This document shows positions 22,852 through 35,236 of a stretch of 64,000 nucleotides of DNA, in pieces. The DNA comes from Conus ventricosus (lineage: Eukaryota; Mollusca; Gastropoda; Neogastropoda; Conidae). The first letter of the stretch is position 1. Each line of letters opens with the position of its first letter. Location of the stretch: the NCBI GenBank assembly GCA_018398815.1, contig CM031616.1, positions 68,409,477-68,473,476 on the forward strand. Direction: 5' to 3'. The position numbers and the translations under genes are program-made. The notes under the pieces were generated by a model, which made no database searches, was not told the DNA's origin, and worked only from the letters and a program-made list of their open reading frames with translations.

Positions 22852-22995
22852 GCGTAGAATATATCATCTCATTTGCTTCCTTTCTGTTTCTTTTGTATGT
22901 TTTAGCACCCATTGCCATCATATTGTCTTCATGTCATCACGCACGTTTAAGAAATAAAGAGATTCAAAAGACAAAGAGTGTTCCCACTTATTTAC
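22852..22995 (+). repeat. Right LTR-like direct repeat
   Basis: Counterpart of 17,705-17,844, with several single-base differences (for example gttttagcacc versus gtttcagcacc). It ends near ttatttaca, followed directly by unrelated LINE sequence. Confidence 0.7.
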
Positions 22996-23004
22996 ATCCC
23001 ACAG

Positions 23005-23420
23005 TAACATACCTGCAATGAGGTTGCAGACGCTCTGACAAAGGAAGCAGAAGAGCAGAGGACAGATCTACTGTCTACATGGAAGCCGAGCAATACAGCA
23101 GCGGCTGCAGCAACATAAATGAACTACCCAAGAGACCAATGTCACCTGTCGACAAACTTTAAGGAAGGGCACTCTTGCTATGGACAGGCCACAATCGCCT
23201 CAACTTTTCACCGAGTTCCACATCCAGTAAGTGACAACTGTGCCCCTGCCAGCCTGGTGGTAGCATAACATCTGATCCAGGCATGTCCGCTACTGAGACC
23301 CTCACCAGTCAGATCTGGACGCTACTGTGGGAGAAAGCTCTCTGCAGCTTGATCATGATGGACCTACAACACACAGCCAGAACCACCTTTGTTGAGAGAC
23401 TGGTGCCATGTCATTTGAGA
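23005..23420 (+). mobile_element. LINE RNase H C-terminal fragment
   Basis: Starts CNEVADALTKEAEEQRTDLL, matching the last RNase H block (GNExAD.L.KE). After frame changes it continues with a HNRLN..HRV segment, a cysteine-rich stretch and a LIQACPLL-like stretch typical of the tail of RNase H-bearing LINE polyproteins. It abuts the right end of the Gypsy element. No upstream RT is adjacent. Confidence 0.6.
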
Positions 23421-24063
23421 GATCACACACCCACCCACACCCACACACACAGAGATTAGTTTGCTATCTACATGATAAAACTTAATGCGTTCATCACAAA
23501 ATACAGCAAAATGTTAAATGTTTATGTGATGAACAACAAATTTCTAGCAAACACAATCATTTTTGAATGTCAGAGGTTAAAACCTATCTTACCAGTAATT
23601 TCTGAAAATTGTATTGAAGGCGTTTTCAAAAATGCTACTAGTTTGTTTAATATTGCGAATGTTACTTCATATCCTGTAGGACATTTGTTATAGACTAGTT
23701 GATTGTAACTTTGTTAATGCTCATTTTTCTGACTTTTTTTTTATTTTTTATTTTAAATTCCTTAGCCAAGAGACATAAATACGTACACACACAATACGGT
23801 CCCCCTCCCCTCCTCCTTCCGATCCCCTCCCTTCCCCCCTTCCCTCCCCCCGTCTAATATCACCATGTGGATAGACGTTAAATTGAAGACAACAACAACA
23901 CACACACACACACGCACACACCCACACATTTATTTTCCAGTAGGAGTGCCACAAACCCTTTTTCTTTCGTGGCTTCATCTTAGTTCAACAGTCAGTCACA
24001 TTCTGACATGTCATTCATGCCAATGGTGAACTGTTATTATGACCAGCATGGCCAGCCAGGTTC
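23421..24063. other. AT-rich stretch with a possible SINE 3-prime tail
   Basis: No coding signal. At 23,850-23,905 the sequence tatcaccatgtggatagacg, ttaaattgaagac and (aac)n/(CA)n resembles the A-rich 3-prime tail of a tRNA-derived SINE, but no head is found. Confidence 0.3.
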
Positions 24064-24072
24064 CCCCCCCCC

Positions 24073-24103
<31 letters not shown>
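24064..24103. repeat. Poly-C tract
   Basis: About 40 bases almost entirely C with one t. Confidence 0.9.
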
Positions 24104-24347
24104 ACAACAAGCCTCACCGAGATGAAAATCAACTACAGACAGGTGTAAAAAATAAATGGTTCCAATTCCAACACGGAATCATGGTTCCCATGCTGCTGAC
24201 GAAGCGTTTTGTCTCCACTTTAACATTCTCTTCTTCACATCATCACATCCCTCCTTCTCCTCCCCCCCAACCTTCCTTCTCATCCACACCCTCCCCCCCC
24301 CACCCCTTTGCCCCTAACAGCTCACCTGTTCTGTATGTCTTTTCAAA

Positions 24348-27300
24348 CTACAATCTGTCTAGTCATTTTCATAGAAACTGCTTCTTGCACTTTCTCCCCC
24401 ACAACTGATCTCCCCCTGACTACCATCATACAGAAGCAAGACAAAGGCTTCAAAGCTCAAACCCAAACATGCTTGGTATTCCAATGTTATGACTACAACC
24501 TACGCTGCAAACACAAAATTTTCTCCTAGAAATTTCCATACCAGAACTGGCGTCTTTCCTTGCAGCCAGCACATTCAAAATACCTTAAAAGTAATGCCCA
24601 TTCCACTCTTGTTCACAAAGTTTCTGCTCACTGGCTACCACAGTAACTTCCCACCCCCAGTTTGCTTCGAAGTATCCACACACACAAATCTTTTGACAAC
24701 CACTCTGGTTGATCATGGAGCCCCAAAACTGGTGCAATTCAGTATCCACTCTCCTTTGCCGAACATGTGAAACACCTGTACACCCTGGGCATCAAAACCC
24801 GAGTACCCACACCTGCGAGAGAGCAGCCTCATGATTTTTCTTCTTCTGTCGAGTGCCAACATCAAGCATGTAATGAATGGAGTCAATGCCACATGACTGA
24901 CTCACCCGTGACAGCCCATCCCATGCTGCTGCCACTTAGCTCACATACTGCAGCGCTGCACCTGGCCTGCTCGTGCCAGCGTGCCTCCCAATCCTGCCAT
25001 GATGCAATTGCCAACAGACGACAAGTTCAATCTGGTATCTTCCCTGGAAACCTAGTTGTCTCAACAACCGGACAACTTCTAAATTATTGCTGATCAATAA
25101 AACAACATGTGCTTACATTTTACCGTCATTTCTGAAGCATTTCTTTCACAATCCCCATGCGTGCACTGATCATCATGCGTCCTTCATAAGTTTCCACCGA
25201 TTTTGTTTTCAGAACAAAGAACTTGAGGTGCAAGGTAAATGACTTGGGGGGGGGGGGGTCGAGATCACAGTTACTCTCCCTTGGGCCCACCACAGCGAAA
25301 CGAAGCAGCAAGAACACTGTGAACACACAACAATGGGCCAAACCCCTTGAATACTTTTACGCTGATGATCTTGGGAGTTGGAAACTCTTTCAGAAGAACC
25401 GAAACGTTTTCCTACATTCACGTGTGATATCAGGTTACAGCAGATGTTTAAGATCCTCTGATCCCCTCGGTCACTGCTAAAATCATCCCCCTGAACCAGG
25501 AAAAAGGAAGAAAGGACAGGGTGTGGCAAGCACTGTTACAACTCATGCAGACAGTTATTGATTTTCCACCAACAAGCATTCCTGCCTGCACACAAAGACT
25601 GAGTGAGGCCACTGTGACAGCTGACTGCCACAACTGCAATTCAGCTGGAAAGGAATGTCCTTGCATCAATACTAAATATAGCACCACATTTTTTTTTTCT
25701 TGTCCACTTGAAATAGACCTCACCTCAGCAGCAGTCTCTAATGAGGAAGGGAGATGCCCGAGAGAGATGCCCGAGAGAGATGCGAGGGGGTTGGAGGTGG
25801 AGGGGGGCGGTGGGGGGGGGGGGGGGGGGAGGCTAAAGGTGTAATCAGCCTTTGTTACCAACACACATCATGCAGCAGATTCTTTCTGTTCACACTGCGC
25901 TGGAAGAAAACCATCACGATGCCAGTGTAATAATAGTCTGAAGCTTCTGCCATGAAAGAGAAAAGAAATGAAGAACACAACAGCCGCGAAAAACGACAGT
26001 GCTTGTCACTTCTTCTGATCCATGCCTGGCCTTAGACTCCTGATAACTCTCTACTTCTGTCTACTCCTCTCTCACTACTGCACATTTCGGTGAAGAAGAA
26101 AAAAAAAAAAATAATCAAACATGATGAGGAGAAAGCCAGCCACACCGAACTCCCACAAATTTTTCTGTCTTTGAATATCTGACACATCTTACCCATCCCC
26201 TAACTATTGGAAACGTTCTGGTGTGTACTTATCCAGGCATCACAAAATGCACCAGACATGTAATGTAACCTCTCATTTGGAAAGCTCATGTAGCCATGTA
26301 CTGCGTTGTTATGCAAATTGAAGAGCACAGGTAGTGTACTCCCTTTACACGTATTGAGGACCTTGTCACTGGAACCAGAAAAGATTCAGCGACATTTGAC
26401 AGGAATTTACCCTCAGTCTGAATGTCAGTTCAATCTGATCGAACCATTTACTGGTCAAAAAGACTGAGTGATTGCAGATGGTGTAGACACCTTAGTACTG
26501 TTAAGCAAAGACAGCAGCAATATCGGCATGAATGAACGGAATGACCGATTTACTCAGAAATGTAACTAACAATGAAGTTAGACGAGTGTTTTCCATGATA
26601 ACTTTCCTGCAGAAATCAATTTGTTCAATGAAGCAAATGATGGAGACAGACAAATGACAAAGCCAAGCTGGTCAAGCTATCTATCAGTCAGTCACCCACT
26701 GAAAGTTCATGATGAAGCTGTACTGATCAAGAGTGAAATTGCGATCTGACAAATATCATTTGGAAACATTGAAAAAGGCAAGATTACCATGTTCCAACAG
26801 ACTTTCGTGACCAAATTTTGATAGCTGTCTGCAATTATTTGGGTGACACAACACTGATGACTTGGTCTGGGTTTCCAGTGGCTGACCAGGGTCAAAGGCA
26901 CCAAATCTACATGGAGATCAACAGACCGTTCTGCAAAAAGAGTCTGCCTGTCTTTCCACTGCAAATAGTGTTACCTTTTCTCAGTGTATGGAAGATCATC
27001 AAGCAGTTAATGCAAGAGCAGTTAGGTAAAGAAACATGATGTTAAACCCAAGACAAGAAGATCTGAGTCGATCGATGATACTGATAATTAACCAAAGTCG
27101 AACTGCAGCACAGTGTCTGCATAACAAGCTCACCATTTCACACCAACATTTCACGTTTTCTGCCTGACTGAACCCCAAGCTCACCGACGGCGCAAAACAG
27201 ACCTATTTCGGGAGAAACAAAAAAACAAAATCAGGAAAATAGTGCTGTCTTTCTCAGCTTATGGGCCCTGCAAAACGATCCAGAGAGTTACATTTTAATC

Positions 27301-27500
27301 TGAAGCGCACACCAGGATAACGATCAAGATGCAGACGCAGTATTTTTTGGCATTCTCCTCTCTGACTGCTGATGGGGAAACTTTGCTTTGGGCAGCCCCA
27401 ACAAAAACATCTGCCCATGATAAAAACAGTCACTTTGCTGACCCAAGCCTAGTCTATAACCAAAAAAATTAATTTCCCCCTTTTAGTTGCAAAATTTCAT
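24348..27500. repeat. Direct duplication, copy 1 (about 3.15 kb)
   Basis: From ctacaatctgtctagtcatt to about ttagttgcaaaatttc this block repeats in the same order at 27,501-30,690. Differences are mostly single missing bases in copy 1 (for example acctacgctgc versus acctacggctgc, and tctggttgatc versus tctggtttgatc). It contains a poly-G run near 25,811-25,829. No coding gene is recognised in either copy. Confidence 0.95.
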
Positions 27501-30500
27501 AACTACAATCTGTCTAGTCATTTTCATAGAAACTGCTTCTTGCACTTTCTCCCCACAACTGATCTCCCCTGACTACCATCAGTACAGAAGCAAGACAAAG
27601 GCTTCAAAGCTTCAAACCCAAACATGCTTGGTATTCCAATGTTATGACTACAACCTACGGCTGCAAACACAAAATTTTCTCCTAGAAATTTCCATACCAG
27701 AACTGGCGTCTTTCCTTGCAGCCAGCACATTCAAAATACCTTAAAAGTAATGCCCATTCCACTCTTGTTCACAAAGTTTCTGCTCACTGGCTACCACAGT
27801 AACTTCCCACCCCCAGTTTGCTTCGAAGTATCCACACACACAAATCTTTTTGACAACCACTCTGGTTTGATCATGGAGCCCCAAAACTGGTGCAATTCAG
27901 TATCCACTCTCCTTTGCCGAACATGTGAAACACCTGTACACCCTGGGCATCAAAACCCGAGTACCCACACCTGCGAGAGAGCAGCCTCATGATTTTTCTT
28001 CTTCTGTCGAGTGCCAACATCAAGCATGGTAATGAATGGAGGTCAATGCCACATGACTGACTCACCCGTGACAGCCCATCCCATGCTGCTGCCACTTAGC
28101 TCACATACTGCAGCGCTGCACCTGGCCTGCTCGTGCCAGCGTGGCCTCCCAATCCTGCCATGATGCAATGCCAACAGACGACAAGTTCAATCTGGTATCT
28201 TCCCTGGAAACCTAGTTGTCTCAACAACCGGACAACTTCTAAATTATTTGCTGATCAATAAAACAACATGTGCTTACATTTTTACCGTCATTTCTGAAGC
28301 ATTTCTTTCACAATCCCCATGCGTGCACTGATCATCATGCTGTCCTTCATAAGTTTCCACCGATTTTGTTTTCAGAACAAAGAACTTGAGGTGCAAGGTA
28401 AATGACTTGGGGGGGTGGGGGGGTCGAGATCACAGTTACTCTCCCTTGGCCCAGCCACAGCGAAACGAAAGCAGCAAGAACACTGTGAACACACAACAAT
28501 GGGCCAAACCCCTTGAATACTTTTACGCTTGATGATCTTGGGAGTTGGAAACTCTTTCAGAAGAACCGAAACGTTTTCTACATTCACGTGTGATATCAGG
28601 GTTACAGCAGATGTGAAGAGTCCTCTGATCCCCTCGGTCACTGCTAAAATCATCCCCCTGAACCAGGAAAAAGGGAAGAAAGGACAGGGTGTGTGGCAAG
28701 CACTGTTACAACTCATGCAGACAGTTATTGATTTTCCACCAACAAGCATTCCTGCCTGCACACAAAGACTGAGTGAGGCCACTGTGACAGCTGACTGCCA
28801 CAACTGCAATTCAGCTGGGAAAGGAATGTCTCTTGCATCAATACTAAATATAGCACCACTTTTTTTTTCTTTGTCCACTTGAAATAGACCTCACCTCAGC
28901 AGCAGTCTCTAATGAGGAAGGGAGATGCCCGAGAGAGATGCCCGAGAGAGATGCGAGGGGGTTGGAGGTGGAGGGGGGCGGGGGGGGGGGGGGGGGGGGG
29001 GAGGCTAAAGGTGTAATCAAGCCTTTGTTACCAACACACATCATGCAGCAGATTCTTTCTGTTCACACTGCGCTGGAAGAAAACCATCACGATGCCAGTG
29101 TAATATATAGATCTGAAGCTTCTGCCATGAAAGAGAAAAGAAATGAAGAACACAACAGCCGCGAAAAAACTGACAGTGCTTGTCACTTCGCTGATCCATG
29201 CCTGGGCCTTTGACTCCTGATAACTTCTCTACTTTCTGTCTACTCCTCTCTCACTACTGCACATTTCTGGTGAAAGAAGAAAAAAAAAAAAAGATAAATT
29301 CAAAACATGATGAGGAGAAAGCCGAGCCACACCGAACTCCCACAAATTTTTCTGTCTTTGAATATCTGACACATCTTACCCATCCCCTAACTATTGGGAA
29401 ACGTTCTGGTGTGTACTTATCCCAGGCATCACAAAATGCACCAGCATGTAATGTAACCCTCTCATTTGGGAAAGCTCATGTGAGGGCCATGTACTGGCGT
29501 TGTTATGCAAATGAAGAGCACAGGTAGTGTACTCTTCACACGGTATTGAGGACCTTGTCACTGGAACCAGAAAAGATTCAGCGACATTTTGACAGGAAAT
29601 TTACCCTGCAGTCTGAATGTCAGTCAATCTGATCGAACCATTTACTGGTCAAAAAGACTGAGTGATTGCAGATGGTGGTAGACACCTTAGTTCTGTTTAA
29701 GCAAAGACAGCAGCAATATCGGCATGAATGAACGGAATGAGCCGATTTACTCAGAAATGTAACTAACAATGAAGTTAGACGAGTGTTTCATGATAACTTT
29801 CCTGCAGAAATCAATTTGTTCAATGAGAGCAATGATGGAGACAGACAAATGACAAAGCCAAGCTGGTCAAGCTATCTATCAGTCAGTCACCCACTGAAAG
29901 TTCATGATGAAGCTGTACTGATTCAAGAGTGAAATTGCGATCTGACAAATATCTATTTGGAAACATTGAAAAAGGCAAGATTACCATGTTCCAACAGACT
30001 TTCGTGACCAAATTTTGATAGCTGTCTGCAATTATTTTGGGTGACACAACACTGATGACTTGGTCTGGGTTTCCAGTGGCTGACCAGGGTCAAAGGCACC
30101 AAATCTACATGGAGATCAACAGACCTGTTCTGCAAAAAGAGTCTGTGCCTGTCTTTCCACTGCAAATAGTGTTACCTTTTCTCAGTGTATGGAAGATCAT
30201 CAAGCAGTTAATGCAAGAGCAGTTAGGTAAAGAAACATGATGTTAAACCCAAGACAAGAAGATCTGAGTCGATCGATGATACTGATAATTAACCAAAGTC
30301 GAACTGCAGCACAGTGTCTGCATAACAAGCTCACCATTTCACACCAACATTTTCAGCGTTTTCTGCCTGACTGAACCCTCAAGCTCACCGACGGCGCAAA
30401 ACAGACCTATTTCGGGAGAAACAAAAAAACAAAATCAGGAAAATAGTGCTGTCTTTTCTCAGCTTATGGGCCCTGCAAAACGATCCAGAGAGTTACATTT

Positions 30501-30690
30501 AATCTGAAGCGCACACCAGGATAACGATCAAGATGCAGACTGTCAGGTATGTTTTGGCATTCTCTCTCTCTGACTGACTGATGGGGAAACTTTGCTTTGG
30601 GCATGCCCAACAAAGACATCTGTCCCATGATAAAGACAGGTCACTTTGCTGACCGCAAGCTCTAGTCTATAACACAGATTAGTTCCCTTA
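27501..30690. repeat. Direct duplication, copy 2 (about 3.2 kb)
   Basis: Second copy, starting directly at the end of copy 1. The offset grows from 3,155 at the start to about 3,213 at the end, so copy 2 carries about 58 more bases in many small indels. Its poly-G run is at about 28,982-29,001. It continues into unique sequence after ttagttgcagatttc. Confidence 0.95.
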
Positions 30691-31636
30691 GTTGCAGATT
30701 TCTGAACACCATCTATTCATAGAGTTTGTCCTACCAATGTTGTTGTTCTCGTTCTAGTTATTCTCGTACCCTGGCTAAAAGACTCCAGGGATCATCCGAA
30801 CAGCCGAGGTTCGTGTTGTATGATTCAAGAGACTGTTTCTCATAAAATGTGGTGCTTGTTGGAAAAAAAATTGCTAACAATGCAAGTGATGAAATAAATG
30901 GCCACGTCACTGACGAGTCCACGTAGGTGCCACAATTCAACTGTGTCAATTAAGTAATATGTTTGATTTCATTCTTTTCAAATGTTTTTTTTATTTCAAT
31001 TATTTCATTAATGTATTTATATATTTTCCTGTTTTACTTCGGTCCTGTAATCTGTGAAGATGAACTAATGCGCAGACAGAAACTCATACTTCAAACATAA
31101 CAGGGTTTTTTTTCTCCATAAAATCTTTTACATTTACGCTCGGATTAAGAAGATTTGTTTAGTTAATGAAAAAAAAATTACCTGCATTTTACTGACATAT
31201 GTCATGCATTAAAATAACTCCTTAATATACAAAATGGTAACTGTTCATAAGACAATGTCACAGCAAATTTTGACTTTCGAGAATTGCTGTTGCTTTTGTT
31301 TTGATTGAAATAGCTGAATTATTAGCATCATTTACTGTCATTTTTTATCACTTAAATTGGAAATAAGCATGCAGTCCTAAACCTCTTCCCTCAAACACAT
31401 CCACTAGATGCACATACACGCATGCATAACCATGCATATGCACACGCACACATGCATACACATAGAGCTTAACATTAAACACATACATGCCAAGTTAGAA
31501 TCCTAAACTACCAACATACAGGACATTCAAGTTGTCATAATGAATTCGAACAACAGAAGTAAGATAATTGATGTGTGAAAAAAAAGGGAAGTAAAAGGCA
31601 CGTATGGACGATAAAACCAACAGTGACGGCAAAACA
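30691..31636. other. AT-rich, no feature recognised
   Basis: Mostly AT-rich sequence with a short cacata-rich part at 31,400-31,470. No exon or element is supported. Confidence 0.4.
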
Positions 31637-31675
31637 ATTACATTACACACACACACAACATACACACAAACATAC

Positions 31676-31733
<58 letters not shown>

Positions 31734-31741
31734 AGAAGAAG
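31637..31741. repeat. (CA)n microsatellite
   Basis: About 95 bases of mostly ac repeat followed by an A/G-rich run. Confidence 0.95.
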
Positions 31742-33555
31742 AAAAAAAAAAGAAAGAAAGAACAGAAACAAAAGACACCTATCCCCCTCTCCATGATCAA
31801 TGAAGACACTCTAAAACGCTGTAAACAGAACTTGGAGAAACAGACAGGCTACTGCCTTTCAGAAGCGCTGGACAAACAATGTGACAAGGCTGTCAATCAT
31901 GCATTCCACAGACTCGCTGTGATCAGTCAGGCTTCAAACCTTTTCCAGGAGATAAAACAACAAACAAGCGGGGTCACTCTTGCTCCCACAAGAAAACAAA
32001 TACATGCCAACAACTCCAAAGGAATGCTGCTTATGACACTGAATGGCCCAGCAGATATGACAGCAGGGAGCACACAGGAGATAGTTCAGGTTACAACATG
32101 GGTTTTTGCCCTCCACCTCAGCACCACTGGGGTCTCCCCACCCCACCACTCCCCCACCCCCCCCCCTTCCAAAATAAGAACTCTGCTTTCACTCCCACAG
32201 CTCTCAGCCCTTCCACAGAAGAGATGGCTCTTTGTGAAAATTGGGTATCTGTGCAAAAAGCTGTCCCCATTTTCAGGAGTTCAGCATTTCTTTTCCCCAC
32301 TATAAAAGCATGGTGAAGTTCAGGCTCTGATTCAGCAAATGTGATCAATCTAAAATTTTGATCAATGTTGATTGTGACTCCTTTGCGTGAATTTACTACA
32401 TTCTTTCTCCTGTAGGATGGCTTATGAAAAATTGTCTTGCTCAGCTCAGCAAATCAACTTAAGGAGAGAAAAAAGGGGAGAAATCCTTGAACACTGGCAA
32501 TATGTGTGCGAGTGCTCTCTTGCTCTGCAGTGCATAAATCAAGCTTTGGTTACAAGGGTTTAGATTTGGTTTCAATCTCTTTCTCTGATACACTGTGACT
32601 GACCATTTGAATTTAAAGAAAACAAAAATTCCTTTCAACGTCCCTGATAAATTACGCCCATTGACCAAAAGATTTCAGAAAAGTGAATGATGGCATTGAT
32701 GGCAGAATAAAGTAGGAGACACTTGTTTAGAAGGAAATTGACCAGGAAAGTTCAGTTACCACACAAATAAAAAAAAGTGTGTGCGTAGGCATGTGCGTGT
32801 GTTCACATGTGTGCGTGCATGCACTATGCTATCCTGAGTGGCTTGGCCTTAATACCCAACACTTTAGTTCAGAGTTGCTTGGGTAAAAACACCCTTTAAA
32901 GGCATAACAAAAATTATCTTTTTTTCCCCCGACTGTACACCATAATCCATATCTTTTCTCCTGAGACGTTAGCCAAAACATTACCGTGTACCACCCACAA
33001 CCAAGACTTTAGTATATGGTACAGGAACTTGCGATTTAAAAGCCATTCATATAGCAGAAAATAAAAATGGACTGCTGTGCCTCTTCTATGTTTGTCATGC
33101 CATGCATGGATCCCCCTTCCGCAACTCCCACAAGATGCACACAGCTTGCAACACAGATTATAGGAATGCTGGTCAAAACAGATCAGATACGCCTTTGCAC
33201 TACATTTGAATTCAGGCAAACATGACATGCTCCACAGACTAGATGGCAGTGATTTTGAGATGCTTAGCACAAAGAAACTAAAACAGAGTTCCCTAATTGT
33301 CTTTGTTTTACGTTTTGGAAGTCTCAGGGGCTTTTCGTTACAAGAGCGAAATTATGAGAGGAATGGTATGTGCTGAGTAAGGCACACAAATATGGCTTAA
33401 GTGGCTCGTCAAAACAGTTGAAAAAGAGAACTGCAACTTGTACTGGCGCCTAAATTTTGCAGGGAGCTAGCAGCCAGTTCCTGTGTTATGCATTCTTTTA
33501 CTTCTTTTTCTTCACAAAAAACAACACAAGGCTTGCTCCATTGTTTTCAATTCTT
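31742..33555. other. Unassigned; weak coding-like frame at its start
   Basis: A plus frame from 31,793 reads INEDTLKRCKQNLEKQTGYC and stays protein-like until about 32,090, then turns proline-rich and ends at 32,305. I do not recognise it, and the same open frame reaches back through the CA repeat. The remainder shows no features. Confidence 0.25.
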
Positions 33556-33559
33556 TGCA

Positions 33560-34370
33560 GATGGTTAATTTGTTCTGCCGGAAGACCTTGAAAAACAGCT
33601 GCTGTAATCTAGCCTGGATGTTACTGAGGCAGTGATAATGCGCATCAATGCAGTATGAGACAAAGTTGATTTAATACTAATAGATCTATACATCTAAGTT
33701 CACAAAAGCTAATTCAATACTAACTGATCTAGATACGTCTACATTCACAAAATGATAAGCAACAGACACAACTAAATATTATCTTGCACTGAAAGAGTTT
33801 GATCCAACCTTCATACCAAGATCTTTCACAGAAGATTTAAATGTAATATCTCTACCACCAATATCTGCAGATTCCCAAGCAACCAATCCGATGCAAGACT
33901 GAGTGCCAACAGTCATCAGTTCAGTTTTATGAGGATTTCACATTGATCAGTATTTTACTGTTCATCCAGAGCAAAACATCACTGATACGTAACATTCTGC
34001 ATGGAATAAAAATCTCCAGGTGAAGTGCTCTAGTCTTAGACAACTTAGTATCATCTGCATATTTGTGGAGATCACATGCGGCCACAAATCAAATCAAGTC
34101 TGACTGAAGCTGCATATACATAGTGTAAACAAGACAGGACCTTGCACAGATCCCAAGGCGCACCATATATATATGAGAAGTTTTTGTGCAGATTGAACCT
34201 GATCAACCATGACTGACTGGGTACAATCACTAAGGTATGATAAGAACTATTGTAAATCCATGACTGTGCCCCAATTACCAAAAGATAACTTTAATCTTTT
34301 AAACAGAATGGAATGGCCATGTGTGTTGAATGTTGCATAGAGGTCCAGCAGGGCAATAACTGAACAAGAG
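33560..34370 (-). pseudogene. Degenerate non-LTR reverse transcriptase fragment
   Basis: On the minus strand from about 34,360: TFNTHGHSILFKRL, then a GSVQGPVLFTL block (the counterpart of GSVLGPLLF) at about 34,140-34,170, and KYADDTKLSKT at about 34,030-34,065 carrying the catalytic A-D-D. Many stops and frame changes separate them. It is an old CR1/L2-like or related LINE remnant, distinct from the better preserved copy at 43.5-45.5 kb. Confidence 0.65.
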
Positions 34371-34452
34371 ATGTGCATGTACATGAATTTTCAGAACAAA
34401 GACTGGAAACTGGTTCTACAAAGGCTGCAAAACAGTATGTGACGGTAAAGAA

Positions 34453-34453
<1 letters not shown>

Positions 34454-34510
<57 letters not shown>
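34454..34510. repeat. (CA)n microsatellite
   Basis: About 55 bases of pure ac repeat. Confidence 0.95.
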
Positions 34511-34589
34511 GTAAAATTGCCACACTTACAGAAAAAGCCTCTTGCAAGCACAGAATTTCCATAAGACATGAGGAGCTAGTTACTGTAAT

Positions 34590-35050
34590 GAACCCCCGGC
34601 AAGAAGAATAAGAGGAGACTTGATACAAGCATACAAGATATTTAATGGAATTGATGATGTTGATAAAGCATGTTTTTTTGGTACTCCGCAGAAGAATGTT
34701 ACAAGGAACAGCGAAGATAAGATATTTAAACAATATTCTAGAACTAATTTGCGAAAATTCACTTTTACTAATAGAGTAACTAATTTTTGGAATGAACTAA
34801 CAGTTAACATCAAACGTGCACCTAGTATTAATGTTTTTAAGAACCTCATAGATAAACATGAATTATTAACAAAAATTAGATATGAATTTGATGGATAATA
34901 CTAGGACTGAGCTAGCCTATGACTGGACCAATGGTCACGAAAAAAAAAGGATATATACATACAGAAGGGGCGTAAAAAGCCTAAATAGGCTAAGGTGTGT
35001 TGAAACAACGCCCCTGATTCTGATCCTGATCCTCATCCTGATACTCACAG
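34590..35050 (+). mobile_element. CR1/L2-like LINE 3-prime end, 5-prime truncated
   Basis: An in-frame piece to 34,898 reads RRIRGDLIQAYKIFNGID, then LRKFTFTNRVTNFWNEL, and ends IRYEFDG-stop. That is the C-terminal end of a CR1/L2-type RT polyprotein, related to the tail of the ORF at 43,521. A 3-prime UTR with aaaaagcctaaataggctaag and a tail of tgatcc/tgatcct repeats ends the element. 5-prime truncation is normal for LINE insertions. Confidence 0.8.
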
Positions 35051-35089
35051 ACACATACCTCAAGTCAACATTTGCGCACTCGTGCACGC

Positions 35090-35172
35090 ACGCTCAAGCG
35101 CGCACGCACGCATACACGCGCACACACACACACAGAGAAAAGGAGAAACACAGAAAAGGGAAGAGAGAGAAA

Positions 35173-35236
<64 letters not shown>
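35090..35236. repeat. CA and GA microsatellites
   Basis: A gcgcacgcacg/CA block leads into about 80 bases of (GA)n with two interruptions. Confidence 0.9.

Larger units (their letters stand above)
17705..22995 (+). mobile_element. Ty3/Gypsy LTR retrotransposon, frame-broken
   Basis: Two direct repeats (17,705-17,844 and 22,852-22,995) bracket gag, protease, RT, RNase H and integrase remnants in the Gypsy order. Each repeat contains aagaaataaag, an LTR polyadenylation signal. Only the right-hand part of the LTRs is clearly shared; the sequence further left differs. Coding frames switch many times. No clear primer-binding site follows the left LTR. Confidence 0.85.

Noticed and set aside
25448..28878. 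Minus-strand frames of 138 and 168 codons in the duplicated region
   Set aside because: The two near-identical copies do not keep the same frame along their length, and no domain or splice structure is recognisable.
31604..32305. A 233-codon plus-strand gene
   Set aside because: It begins inside a CA repeat and ends in low-complexity proline-rich sequence; only about 100 codons look protein-like and no family is recognised.
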